Origin: Luteolibacter sp. LG18
GTDB taxonomy: Bacteria > Verrucomicrobiota > Verrucomicrobiia > Verrucomicrobiales > Akkermansiaceae
Assembly: GCF_036322585.1 (NCBI RefSeq)
Contig: NZ_AP024600.1
Span: 5,022,001 to 5,086,000, forward strand
Length of the DNA: 64,000 nucleotides
Direction of reading: 5' to 3'
The notes under the pieces are model-generated. The model ran no database searches and was not told where the DNA came from. It saw only the letters and a list, made by a program, of their open reading frames with translations. This document shows positions 56,314 through 64,000 of this stretch, in pieces. The translations under genes were made by a program, and so were the position numbers. Position 1 is the first letter of the stretch. Each line of letters begins with the position of its first letter.

Positions 56314-56395
56314 ACACGAAACGATTGGACAAAGTCCGCCGGTGGACAACAAAGAATCCCGCGCCGCCCCCCTCCGGAACGGCGGATACCTCCGC

Positions 56396-57250
56396 ATGAG
56401 CAGTATTTTGCAAAAAGTGGCCCCGATCGGCGAAGCCCGGGATCGGGAGATGCTGAAAGATGCATCAAGCCACAACTACCGCACGACCCCGCAGGGGGAA
56501 TTGACGGCCTATGTCTTCTCCCCGCCCGAGGGAGTCGACACCCCACGCTCGCGCCCGGTGATCATTTTCTTCCACGGCGGCTTCTGGGAATCGCCCATGG
56601 TGACCCAGTTCGTGCCCCACTGCCTGCACTTCGCCAGCCGGGGTGCCGTCGCCATCGCCGCGGAAACCCGCACCTCCTCGAAACACGGCACCGGCCCGGT
56701 GGAGGCCATGGAAGATGCCCGTGAAGTCGTCCGCTGGGTGCGCCGGAACGCCAGCCTGCTCAGCATCGATCCGGACCGTCTCACCATCGGTGGAGCCGCC
56801 GGCGGGGCCTGGCAGGCCCTGCTGTGCACGCTGCCGAAGGACAAGGAGATGCCGTCCGAGGATGGCGTGAGCTGCCGTCCGCAGGCGCTGGCCCTTTTTA
56901 GCTCGCTGCTGAACACCACGCCGAAGAGCGGCCTGGCCGCGAAGTTCCCGGACGTGCGCACCGCCAAGCGCCTCAGCCCGACCGCGCTGGTCCGCCGCAA
57001 GCTACCGCCGATGATCCTCTTCCACGGCAAGAACGACCGCATCACCCCGGTCGACGAAGCCCGCAAGTTCGCCCGCCGCCTGCACTGGCGCGGCAACAAG
57101 TGCGAGCTGGTGGACTACGAACGGGCCGAACACAGCTTCTTCAACTTCAACGTGAGTTCGATGCACTTCGAGCTCACCATCGGAGCCATGGACCGTTTCC
57201 TCACCGAACGCGGCCTGCTCCAACCCGCCGCCGAGTCCCCGGTGGAGTGA
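56396..57250 (+). CDS. Alpha/beta hydrolase-fold protein lacking the nucleophile serine
   Basis: From ATG 56396 the product is 284 residues of the Aes/HSL type: oxyanion IIFFHGGFWESP (~60-70), acid in ILFHGKNDRITP (~207) and His in RAEHSFFNF (~243). At the nucleophile elbow the usual GxSxGG reads IGGAAGGAW (~133-141), so serine is replaced by alanine. All other fold markers are kept, so this looks like a pseudo-hydrolase or an enzyme with a different mechanism. No signal peptide is obvious. GTG at 56342 is an alternative start. Confidence 0.8.
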   Translation: MSSILQKVAPIGEARDREMLKDASSHNYRTTPQGELTAYVFSPPEGVDTPRSRPVIIFFHGGFWESPMVTQFVPHCLHFASRGAVAIAAETRTSSKHGTGPVEAMEDAREVVRWVRRNASLLSIDPDRLTIGGAAGGAWQALLCTLPKDKEMPSEDGVSCRPQALALFSSLLNTTPKSGLAAKFPDVRTAKRLSPTALVRRKLPPMILFHGKNDRITPVDEARKFARRLHWRGNKCELVDYERAEHSFFNFNVSSMHFELTIGAMDRFLTERGLLQPAAESPVE

Positions 57251-57251
57251 G

Positions 57252-57461
57252 GCCGCGGCCCTTCGACGGTCCGCGGCGGCGTTTTCACGGTTCCATCCGG
57301 GGTATTTCGCCCGATTCAGTGAATTTACCGCCCCTTTGACCGAAAACCGCACGGAGGACCCCGGAAACGGTCAAATGCCCCTCTATTACTGCTTGGCAAT
57401 CGGCCCGGCTTGAAGTTCATTTCCCGGCCCCGGATCGGGGTACGATTCTCCGTCCGGGGCC
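57252..57461 (+). promoter_or_regulatory. Structured intergenic region and leader upstream of gltB
   Basis: Three hairpins lie in the 266-bp gap: GCCGCGG/CCGCGGC (57252-57277, followed by GGCGTTTT, possibly a weak terminator of the preceding gene), TTTGACCG/CGGTCAAA (57335-57375, perfect 8-bp) and GGCCCCGGA/TCCGGGGCC (57426-57461, perfect 9-bp). They are placed to act in leader control of gltB, but no known riboswitch was recognised. Confidence 0.45.
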
Positions 57462-57516
57462 CTCATTGAGCTGCAACCGCCGCATGGCGCGGCGTTTGCT
57501 GTCCCAGGCCGAAACG

Positions 57517-60500
57517 ATGAATCCGTTCTACCACACGAGCACGCCGCTGGTGCCAGGCTCCCTGCACCAGCTTTCCCAAGAGCACGACAACTGCGGCATG
57601 GGCGCCATCGCCCACCTGAAGGGAAAACGTTCGTACCAGGTTCTGGATTACGCGTTGACCTCCGTCTGCTGCATGACCCACCGCGGCGCGGTGGACGCGG
57701 ACATGAAGACCGGCGACGGCTCCGGCGTCCTCACCCAGATCCCCTTCCCGCTGTTCCGCAAGGCCGCCGCCAAGCTGGGCACCACGCTGGAAAACGACGC
57801 CGATCTGGCCGTGGGCGTGTTCTTCTTCCCCTTCGGCAACGCCAAGGCCATCGAGCAGATCAAGTCGATCACCAACGACGTGCTGTCAAAGCGCGGCATC
57901 GCCCGCATCGGCTGGCGTGAAGTGCCGGTGGACGTGGATGCCCTCGGCAAGGTCGCCGCCAGCAGCCGCCCTCAGGTCGAGCACCTGCTGATGCTCAAGC
58001 CCGCCGGTTGGGATGCCGACCAGTTCGAGCGCCAGCTTTACCTCACCCGCCGCGAGATCGAGCGCCTCACCAAGGAGATAGCGAACTTCTACATGCCGTC
58101 GTTCTCCAGCCGCCTGCTGTCCTACAAGGCGCTGGCGATGCCCGCCGCCCTGCGCGGGTTCTACCTGGACCTGCAGGACTCGGACTACGAGGTGGCGATC
58201 TCCCTCTACCACCAGCGTTTCTCGACGAACACCTTCCCCGCCTGGCCGCTCGGACAGCCGTTCCGCATGATGTGCCACAACGGCGAGATCAACACCGTGG
58301 AGGGCAACCGCCACTGGATGACCTCCCGCGAGGAATTCTTCGCGTCCCCGGTGTGGGGCGACGAAATCGCGGTGGTCCGCGACCTGATCCGCCACGGTGA
58401 GTCCGACTCCGCCTCGCTCGACCACGCGCTCGAGCTGCTCGTCCTCTCCGGCCGCTCGCTGGAGCACGCCATGTGCATGCTCGTGCCGCCGGCCTACCGC
58501 AATGACGAGGAGATCTCCGACGACCTCCGTGCCTTTTACCAGTACAATCGCTCCTTCTCGGAGCCGTGGGACGGCCCGGCCGGCCTCGTCTACACGGATG
58601 GCACCAAGCTCTGCGCCTCCCTCGACCGCAACGGCCTGCGCCCGTCCCGCTACAAGCTCACCGAGGACGGCATCCTCTACATCGGCTCCGAGGCCGGTGC
58701 CGTGGTCATCGAGGACTCCACCGTGGTCCGCAAGGGCCGCCTCGGCCCGGGCCAGATGCTTTCCGCGAACACCGTGACCGGCGAGCTGAAGTACGACCGC
58801 CAGATCAAGGAGGAACTCGCCCAGCAGAAGCCCTACCGCCGCTGGATCGACGAGCACCGCCTCGAACTGCGCAAGTTCGTCTCCCCGGACGCGCACGCCC
58901 CGGACGTGGACTACTCCGCCCAGGAGCTGTCCCGCCAGCAGGTCGCCCACGGCCTCACGCAGGAGGACCTGGACATGGTCTTCCCGCCGATGATGAAGGG
59001 CGCGCAGGAAGCCGTCTTCTCGATGGGCGACGACATCCCGCTGGCCGTGCTCTCGCACTACCCGCGCCTGCTCTACACCTACTTCAAGCAGCTCTTCGCC
59101 CAGGTCACCAACCCGCCGATCGACCCGATCCGCGAGTGGGCCGTGATGTCGCTCTCCGCCGGCCTCGGACCGGAGCGCAACCTCCTGGATGAAACTCCGG
59201 AGCACTGCCGGATCATCAACCTGGAATCCGCCCTTCTCTTCGAGCACGAGCTCGAGAAGGTCCAGCAGCTCGGCATGCACGGCTTCCCCGCCAGCACGCT
59301 CGACATGACCTGGGACGCCAAGGAAGGCGCGGCCGGTCTGAAGAAGCGCCTCGACGTCCTCTGCACCGAGGCCGAGAACGCCGTCGACCACGGTTACAAC
59401 ATCCTCGTTCTCTCCGACCGCGGCACGTCCTCGAACCGCGTCGCGATCCCGACCATCCTCGCCATCGGCACCGTCCACCACCACCTCACCCGCGTCCGCA
59501 AGCGGATGCGCACCTCGATCGTGGTGGAGACCGGTGAAGCCCGTGACGTGCACCAGATCGCCTGCTGTTTCGGCTTCGGCGCCACCGCCGTCTGCCCGTA
59601 TCTCGGCTATGCCACCGTCCGCAACCTGGTCCACCAGGAAGCCGCCAAGGGCAAGGCCGAGATCAGCGTCGGCAAGGCGATGACCAACTACCGTAAGGCG
59701 CTGGAGAAGGGCCTGCTCAAGATCATGTCCAAGATGGGCATCAGCGTGCTGAACTCCTACCAGGGCGCGCAGATCTTCGAAGCGGTCGGCATCGGCAAGG
59801 ACGTCATCAATTTCTCGTTCTCCGGCGTTTCATCGAAGATCGGCGGCATCGGCTTCGAGCAGATCGCGGAGGAATCGCTGGTGCGCCACCGCGCCGCCTT
59901 CGAGGCCACCGTGGCCGCGGGCGAAACGCTCAACCTCGGCGATCCGGGCTACAACCGCTACCGCAAGTCCGGCGAGCGCCACGCGCTGACCACCGAGGTC
60001 ATCAAGAACTTCCACACCTTCGTGAAGACCGGGAAGCACGAGGACTACGACGATTACGTCAAGGTCACCCTCGAAAGCTCGCCCGTCGCCATCAAGGACC
60101 TCATCGAGTTCGCCCCGGCCGCGTCCGGACCGATCCCGATCGAGGAAGTCGAGTCCATCGAGGAGATCCGCAAGCGCTTCACCACCGCGGCGATGTCGCT
60201 GGGCGCGCTGTCCCCGGAAGCCCACGAAACCCTCGCCATCGCGATGAACCGCATCGGCGGCAAGTCGGACTCCGGCGAGGGCGGCGAGGACCCGGTGCGC
60301 TTCAAGCCGTATCCGAACGGCGACTTCGCCCGCTCCTACATCAAGCAGATCGCCTCCGGTCGTTTCGGCGTCTCCGCCTACTACCTGGTCAATGCCGACG
60401 AGCTGGAGATCAAGATGGCGCAGGGCGCGAAGCCCGGTGAGGGCGGCCAGCTCCCCGGCCACAAGGTCAACGCGCTCATCGCCCGCCTGCGCAACACGCA

Positions 60501-62187
60501 GCCCGGCGTGCAGCTCATCTCGCCGCCGCCGCACCACGACATCTACTCGATCGAGGACCTCGCGCAGCTCATCCACGACCTGAAGGAAGTGAACCCGGGC
60601 GCCCGCATCACCGTGAAGCTCGTCGCCGAGTCCGGCGTGGGCACGGTGGCCGCCGGCGTGGCGAAAGCCTCCGCGGACAACATCCTGATCTCCGGCCATG
60701 AAGGCGGCACCGGGGCCTCCCCGCTGTCTTCCACCAAGCACGCCGGTTCCTCGTGGGAACTCGGCCTCGCCGAGGCCCAACAGACGCTGCTCATCAACAA
60801 CCTCCGCAACCGCGTGACGGTCCGCACCGACGGCGGCCTGCGCACCGGCCGCGATGTCGTGATCGCCGCCGCGCTCGGAGCCGAGCAGTTCAACTTCGGC
60901 ACCATCGCGATGATCGCCATGGGCTGCGTCTACGTCCGCAAGTGCCACCTGAACAACTGCCCGGTCGGCATCGCCACCACCGATCCGAAGTTCCGCGCCA
61001 AGTTCAAGGGCACCCCGGAGATGGTCATCAACTTCTTCAACGGCGTCTCCCAGGAGGTGCGTGAAGTCATGGCCTCCATCGGCGTGCGCAAGCTGGACGA
61101 CCTCATCGGCCGCCCGGAATACCTCAAGCAGCGCCATGTCCCGGATCACCCGAAGGCGAACTCGCTCGACCTCGCGCCGATCCTCAAGGACGTGATCCCG
61201 ACCCTCGCGGAGGCCACCGGCGTCCCCGCGGACACGATCGCCCGCATCCGCACCCAGGAGCGCAACGACGGTATTTCCAAGAAGTCCCTCGACATCCAGA
61301 TCCTCTCCGACTTGGTCAAGGCGATCACCGGCAATGCCCTGCCCGACGCCCCGGAATACGGCGCCACCGCCGTGTCCGACGAAATCGGCAAAGCCCTGCT
61401 GGTGCTGCCGGACCGCGCGGGCGTGAAGCTCGATTACGACGTGGTCAACACCGACCGCAACATCGCCACCCGCCTCAGCGGCCGCATCGCGGAAGCCTAC
61501 GGCGACCGCGGCCTGCCCGCGGGCTCTGTCCACATCACCTGCCGCGGCACCGCCGGCCAGTCCTTCGGCTGCTTCCTCGTCCGCGGGGTGAAGCTGGAGC
61601 TCATCGGTGAGGCCAACGACTACGTCGGCAAGGGCATGGCCGACGGCGAGATCCTGATCCGTGTCTCCGAGGACGCCAACTTCGAAGCCGCCACCAACAC
61701 CATCGCGGGCAACACCTGCTTCTACGGTGCCACCGGTGGCCGCGCGTTCATCAACGGCCGCGTCGGCGAGCGCTTCGGCGTCCGCAACTCCGGTGCCACC
61801 ACCGTCATCGAAGGCTGTGGCGACCACGGCTGCGAATACATGACCAACGGCACCGTCGTCATCCTCGGCAAGACCGGCAAAAACTTCGGCGCGGGCATGT
61901 CCGGCGGCACGGCGTATGTCTATGACATCGACGACCGCTTCTACTCCCGCGTGAACTCCGAGATGGTCGTGGCCCTGCCGATGAAGCGCGAGGCCGACCT
62001 GGCCGAGCTGAAGGGCCTCATCGAGCTGCACGCCGAGAAGACCGGCAGCCCGCGCGCCAAAGAACTCCTCGCCGATTGGCAGAAGTCCGCCTCCAAATTC
62101 GTCCGCGTGATCGCCAAGGAGCGCGCCGCGCTGGAAGAAGCCGAGGAAAAGCACGAAGCCGCCTCCATCCCGGCGGTGGCGAAGTAA
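57517..62187 (+). CDS. gltB: Glutamate synthase large subunit
   Basis: This enzyme transfers the amide of glutamine to 2-oxoglutarate. The 1556-residue protein from ATG 57517 has a class-II glutaminase domain whose nucleophile is Cys26 (EHDNCGMGAIAHLKG), exposed after propeptide removal. It also has the central and FMN-binding synthase domain (~800-1200; GGKSDSGEGGEDPVRF, SGHEGGTGASPLSS), the Fe-S cluster motif MGCVYVRKCHLNNCPVG (~1134-1150) and the C-terminal beta-helix (~1300-1500; FYGATGGRAFINGR). Size and domain order are normal. The small subunit gltD is not next to it in this window. A strong terminator follows. Confidence 0.95.
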   Translation: MNPFYHTSTPLVPGSLHQLSQEHDNCGMGAIAHLKGKRSYQVLDYALTSVCCMTHRGAVDADMKTGDGSGVLTQIPFPLFRKAAAKLGTTLENDADLAVGVFFFPFGNAKAIEQIKSITNDVLSKRGIARIGWREVPVDVDALGKVAASSRPQVEHLLMLKPAGWDADQFERQLYLTRREIERLTKEIANFYMPSFSSRLLSYKALAMPAALRGFYLDLQDSDYEVAISLYHQRFSTNTFPAWPLGQPFRMMCHNGEINTVEGNRHWMTSREEFFASPVWGDEIAVVRDLIRHGESDSASLDHALELLVLSGRSLEHAMCMLVPPAYRNDEEISDDLRAFYQYNRSFSEPWDGPAGLVYTDGTKLCASLDRNGLRPSRYKLTEDGILYIGSEAGAVVIEDSTVVRKGRLGPGQMLSANTVTGELKYDRQIKEELAQQKPYRRWIDEHRLELRKFVSPDAHAPDVDYSAQELSRQQVAHGLTQEDLDMVFPPMMKGAQEAVFSMGDDIPLAVLSHYPRLLYTYFKQLFAQVTNPPIDPIREWAVMSLSAGLGPERNLLDETPEHCRIINLESALLFEHELEKVQQLGMHGFPASTLDMTWDAKEGAAGLKKRLDVLCTEAENAVDHGYNILVLSDRGTSSNRVAIPTILAIGTVHHHLTRVRKRMRTSIVVETGEARDVHQIACCFGFGATAVCPYLGYATVRNLVHQEAAKGKAEISVGKAMTNYRKALEKGLLKIMSKMGISVLNSYQGAQIFEAVGIGKDVINFSFSGVSSKIGGIGFEQIAEESLVRHRAAFEATVAAGETLNLGDPGYNRYRKSGERHALTTEVIKNFHTFVKTGKHEDYDDYVKVTLESSPVAIKDLIEFAPAASGPIPIEEVESIEEIRKRFTTAAMSLGALSPEAHETLAIAMNRIGGKSDSGEGGEDPVRFKPYPNGDFARSYIKQIASGRFGVSAYYLVNADELEIKMAQGAKPGEGGQLPGHKVNALIARLRNTQPGVQLISPPPHHDIYSIEDLAQLIHDLKEVNPGARITVKLVAESGVGTVAAGVAKASADNILISGHEGGTGASPLSSTKHAGSSWELGLAEAQQTLLINNLRNRVTVRTDGGLRTGRDVVIAAALGAEQFNFGTIAMIAMGCVYVRKCHLNNCPVGIATTDPKFRAKFKGTPEMVINFFNGVSQEVREVMASIGVRKLDDLIGRPEYLKQRHVPDHPKANSLDLAPILKDVIPTLAEATGVPADTIARIRTQERNDGISKKSLDIQILSDLVKAITGNALPDAPEYGATAVSDEIGKALLVLPDRAGVKLDYDVVNTDRNIATRLSGRIAEAYGDRGLPAGSVHITCRGTAGQSFGCFLVRGVKLELIGEANDYVGKGMADGEILIRVSEDANFEAATNTIAGNTCFYGATGGRAFINGRVGERFGVRNSGATTVIEGCGDHGCEYMTNGTVVILGKTGKNFGAGMSGGTAYVYDIDDRFYSRVNSEMVVALPMKREADLAELKGLIELHAEKTGSPRAKELLADWQKSASKFVRVIAKERAALEEAEEKHEAASIPAVAK

Positions 62188-62216
62188 GCCCCCCCGGCCT
62201 TCAGATCCTGATTCCC

Positions 62217-62248
62217 AAAATGGCGGCCCCGATCAGGGCCGCCATTTT
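62217..62248 (+). terminator. Rho-independent terminator after gltB
   Basis: A perfect 13-bp stem (AAAATGGCGGCCC at 62217-62229 pairing with 62236-62248) with a 6-nt loop ends in a run of five T, 30 bp after the gltB stop. Confidence 0.92.
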
Positions 62249-62261
62249 TGTTTCTTCGTTC

Positions 62262-62329
62262 GTAGTCCCGCCTTCAGGCGGCCTCTTGCGGCAGCGACGC
62301 GTCAGACGCCCCGGTGAACGGGGAACTAC
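62262..62329. repeat. Compact REPIN-like element with extended outer inverted repeats
   Basis: GTAGT (62262) is followed by CCGCCT/AGGCGG. On the right, CCCCG/CGGGG is followed by AACTAC (62324-62329). The inverted similarity continues beyond the GTAG into flanking TTCGTT/AACGAA sequence, giving outer inverted repeats of about 18 bp. The right end recurs at 51278-51295. Confidence 0.7.
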
Positions 62330-62427
62330 AAACGAAGAGCTCTTCCCGATTGCATTCGGCGTGCTGCTCGTTTTGTTGGGGGCGGGAATGAAACCGTCCT
62401 GATCCGCCGTAGAAGCCACCGCCACCC

Positions 62428-63132
62428 ATGTCTCCTCTCCAAGGTCAGACCATCCTCGTCACCGGTGCCTCCAGCGGCATCGGCCGCGCGCTGTGCGAAC
62501 AGCTCGTCTATCGCGGTGCGAACGTGCTCGGCGTGACCCGCCGCCCCTCCGCACTGCCGGAGGACGTCAGCCCGATCGTGGCCGACCTGTCGCAGCGGGA
62601 CGAGGTTTCCACCGTGTTCCGCGGCCTCGGCCGGATCGACGCGCTGGTGAACTCCGCCGGCATCGCCCACCTCGCCCCGATCATCAATGGCAACCCGGCC
62701 GATTGGGAGGAGATGTGGCGCGTGAACGTGCTGGCCCTCACGCTCTGCTGCCAGCTCTCGCTGCGTCATTTCCCGGCCGATGGCGGACGGATCGTGAATG
62801 TGTCCTCCATGAGCGGCCACCGAGTGCCGCCGACCGGTGGCTTTTACTCGCCGACGAAGTTCGCGGTGCGGGCCGTGACCGATTCCCTGCGCCACGAGCT
62901 GAAGGCGGCGGGCTCGAAGATCCAGGTCTCCAGCGTGTCCCCGGGCTTCGTCGACACGCCGCTGTTGGAAACCTATTTCCTGGGCCGCGAGGAGACGTTG
63001 AAAGGCATCCGCGCGCACATGAAGATGCTCACTCCGGTGGACGTCGCGTATTGCATCCTCACCATCCTGGAAGCCCCCGCCCACGTGGAGATCGGAGACA
63101 TCCAGCTTCGCAGTTCGGACCAGCCGCAGTAG
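62428..63132 (+). CDS. SDR family NAD(P)-dependent oxidoreductase
   Basis: The 234-residue short-chain dehydrogenase has the cofactor motif TGASSGIGR (~12-20), NSAG (~76), catalytic Ser in NVSSMSG (~127) and YSPTK (~143-147). An Arg at the end of beta-2 (GVTRRPSA) suggests NADP preference. The C-terminal SVSPGFVDTPLLETYFLG resembles the DHRS11/YdfG-like group. The substrate is unknown. Its TAG stop (63130-63132) lies within the GTAG of the following REPIN, which may therefore have set the C-terminus. Confidence 0.85.
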   Translation: MSPLQGQTILVTGASSGIGRALCEQLVYRGANVLGVTRRPSALPEDVSPIVADLSQRDEVSTVFRGLGRIDALVNSAGIAHLAPIINGNPADWEEMWRVNVLALTLCCQLSLRHFPADGGRIVNVSSMSGHRVPPTGGFYSPTKFAVRAVTDSLRHELKAAGSKIQVSSVSPGFVDTPLLETYFLGREETLKGIRAHMKMLTPVDVAYCILTILEAPAHVEIGDIQLRSSDQPQ

Positions 63133-63283
63133 TACAAGCATTCTTGCTTGTGAGTGGGTGGAGCTGACTTTCCTTACTAGCGGGAATCATCCCAAGAAAG
63201 AACCGCGATGAAGTTCGTGGGACATTTGCCGCTCTCCACCGAGGTGCACCTGCCCCACTCACAAGTTGAAAACTTGTTACTAC
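63129..63283. repeat. Complete REPIN in a convergent gap, containing a stop codon
   Basis: The forward unit is GTAGT, ACAAGCA/TGCTTGT (63134-63151, TTCT loop), GAGTGGG. The inverse unit is CCCACTC, ACAAGTT/AACTTGT (63261-63277, GAA loop), then TACTAC. The two stems differ in sequence but each pairs perfectly. The element fills the gap between the SDR stop and the convergent partial gene. Confidence 0.85.
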
Positions 63284-63296
63284 TTTTCCCCGCACC

Positions 63297-64000
63297 CTAG
63301 CGCGCGCCACTCTTCTGTCCGGCACTTTCCTTCACCTTGGTCATCAGGTCCTGGAAAGTCTTCAGGTCCGCATCGGTCCTGAAATACAAATTCCCGTCCT
63401 TCTCGATCCAGCGCCCCTTGGACTCCTCCAGAAACTTCACGGCGTTGGTCGCGTGGCCCAAAGTCTGAAGCTCCATTTTGTATGACTCGACCGTCAGGGT
63501 GCGGAGCCCGTTACTTTGGTTCAACGTCTCCAAGGCTTTGATTTTATAATCTCCGGTGATGCCCGCCGCATCCAACCTCCGGGGCCATTCGTTGAGCAAC
63601 TCCTCCTGCTCCGCCTTGCGCTTGATCAGAAGCTCGCGGCTCTTTTTCAACAGGCCGTGGCTTTCAATAAAGCCCTTGTCCGCGAACAGCCTCTTGGCAT
63701 CGAAAAGTTTCTCAATACCGCTCTTTTCCCTCTCGTCATTGTGTCGGGCTGCAATCGCGGCCAAATCCTTGATGTAAGCCTTCATCATCACACCCAGCCT
63801 CTGGGTTTGGACACTCTCTTCCGAAAGCTGGATGCCTTCCGGGGCGGGGCGCTTTTCGGGCCGAACCTGCTGCTGCGGCGGCTCCGCCTGTTGCTGTGGA
63901 ACGTCGATGTGGGCCACCGGCTCCGGCGCTTCGCTTCCACCCTTGACCGGCTTCAGGGTGCATATCGCTCCCACGCCCATGACGGCGATGACGACGGCGC
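63297..64000 (-). CDS. Membrane-anchored helical protein, N-terminus outside the window
   Basis: The frame stays open to the right edge, so the start lies beyond 64000. The first visible residues (AVVIAVMGVGAICTLK) look like the end of an N-terminal membrane segment, followed by a Gln/Pro/Glu-rich linker (QQQAEPPQQQ) and a charged helical domain of ~170 residues (IKDLAAIAARHNDEREKSGI, ELLIKRKAEQEELLNEWPRR). No family is recognised. It resembles the linker-plus-helical design of the membrane proteins at 18954-20448, without sequence similarity I can see. Confidence 0.6.
   Translation of the reverse strand, partial: AVVIAVMGVGAICTLKPVKGGSEAPEPVAHIDVPQQQAEPPQQQVRPEKRPAPEGIQLSEESVQTQRLGVMMKAYIKDLAAIAARHNDEREKSGIEKLFDAKRLFADKGFIESHGLLKKSRELLIKRKAEQEELLNEWPRRLDAAGITGDYKIKALETLNQSNGLRTLTVESYKMELQTLGHATNAVKFLEESKGRWIEKDGNLYFRTDADLKTFQDLMTKVKESAGQKSGAR

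Noticed and set aside
57394..57414. Sigma-54-like promoter upstream of gltB (TTGGCA followed by GC-rich sequence)
   Set aside because: The -24 GG is present, but the -12 GC is one base out of register and the TTGC box is missing.
57466..57516. Earlier start for gltB at TTG 57466
   Set aside because: It would put the nucleophile Cys 42 residues in and begin just after a strong hairpin. ATG 57517 gives a normal short propeptide.

Overview
The window is 64 kb of GC-rich chromosomal DNA that most likely comes from a Luteolibacter-like member of the Verrucomicrobia (PVC group). The lineage call is inference from gene content: a giant secreted protein built of PA14, Ig-like and autotransporter-associated beta-strand repeats; a GloVer tandem-repeat protein; a SecA of 1064 residues with an extended preprotein-binding region; few recognisable Shine-Dalgarno sequences; and several GTG starts. 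No rRNA, tRNA, CRISPR array, prophage or transposase gene was seen.

Layout. 1-5.5 kb: 3' part of a giant surface protein, a 14-bp-stem bidirectional terminator and an Rnk/GreA-like protein. 6-9 kb: an Aas-like acyl-acyl carrier protein synthetase with a degraded acyltransferase half, and a GNAT acetyltransferase. 9-13.5 kb: a lipoprotein trypsin-like protease and a GloVer repeat protein. 13.7-21.2 kb: a surface-glycan-type locus with an acyltransferase-3, a GT32 enzyme and a three-unit glycosyltransferase on the minus strand, divergent from a Tat-exported beta protein, two membrane-anchored proteins and another glycosyltransferase on the plus strand. 21.3-25 kb: fbaA, a membrane protein, and two possible immunity-type proteins (DUF6896-like and Suppressor-of-fused). 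25-33 kb: a metzincin protease with duplicated C-terminal cassettes, mnmA, a two-TM protein, a secreted ClpP-like protein and an MBL-fold hydrolase. 33-36 kb: a toxin-antitoxin pair coupled by overlaps to a gluconate-type operon (gntK, Ldh-family dehydrogenase, SDR). 36-44 kb: secA, then a TonB receptor/PepSY/MRJP-like group. 44-51 kb: obgE, small membrane proteins, an amidase with a YkgJ-type protein, and mfd. 51-57 kb: phosphoesterase, hydrolase, a surA-like/VOC/pdxA operon, and a hydrolase-like protein lacking its nucleophile serine. 57-64 kb: gltB with a structured leader, an SDR, and a partial membrane-anchored protein.

The most striking non-genic signal is a set of short palindromic elements in intergenic gaps. 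Each has an outer GTAG tetranucleotide, then a hairpin whose stem sequence differs between copies while pairing is kept, then usually a G-rich inner flank. Several are paired head-to-head. This is the architecture of REP/REPIN elements mobilised by RAYT (TnpA-REP) transposases. In six cases the TAG stop codon of the adjacent gene is the TAG of the element's GTAG. A second, unrelated class (two subfamilies, two copies each) has arms made of short degenerate direct repeats around a possibly shared core. These repeats, and the 13.7-21.2 kb glycosyltransferase/Tat-substrate locus, are the best candidates for undescribed biology here.
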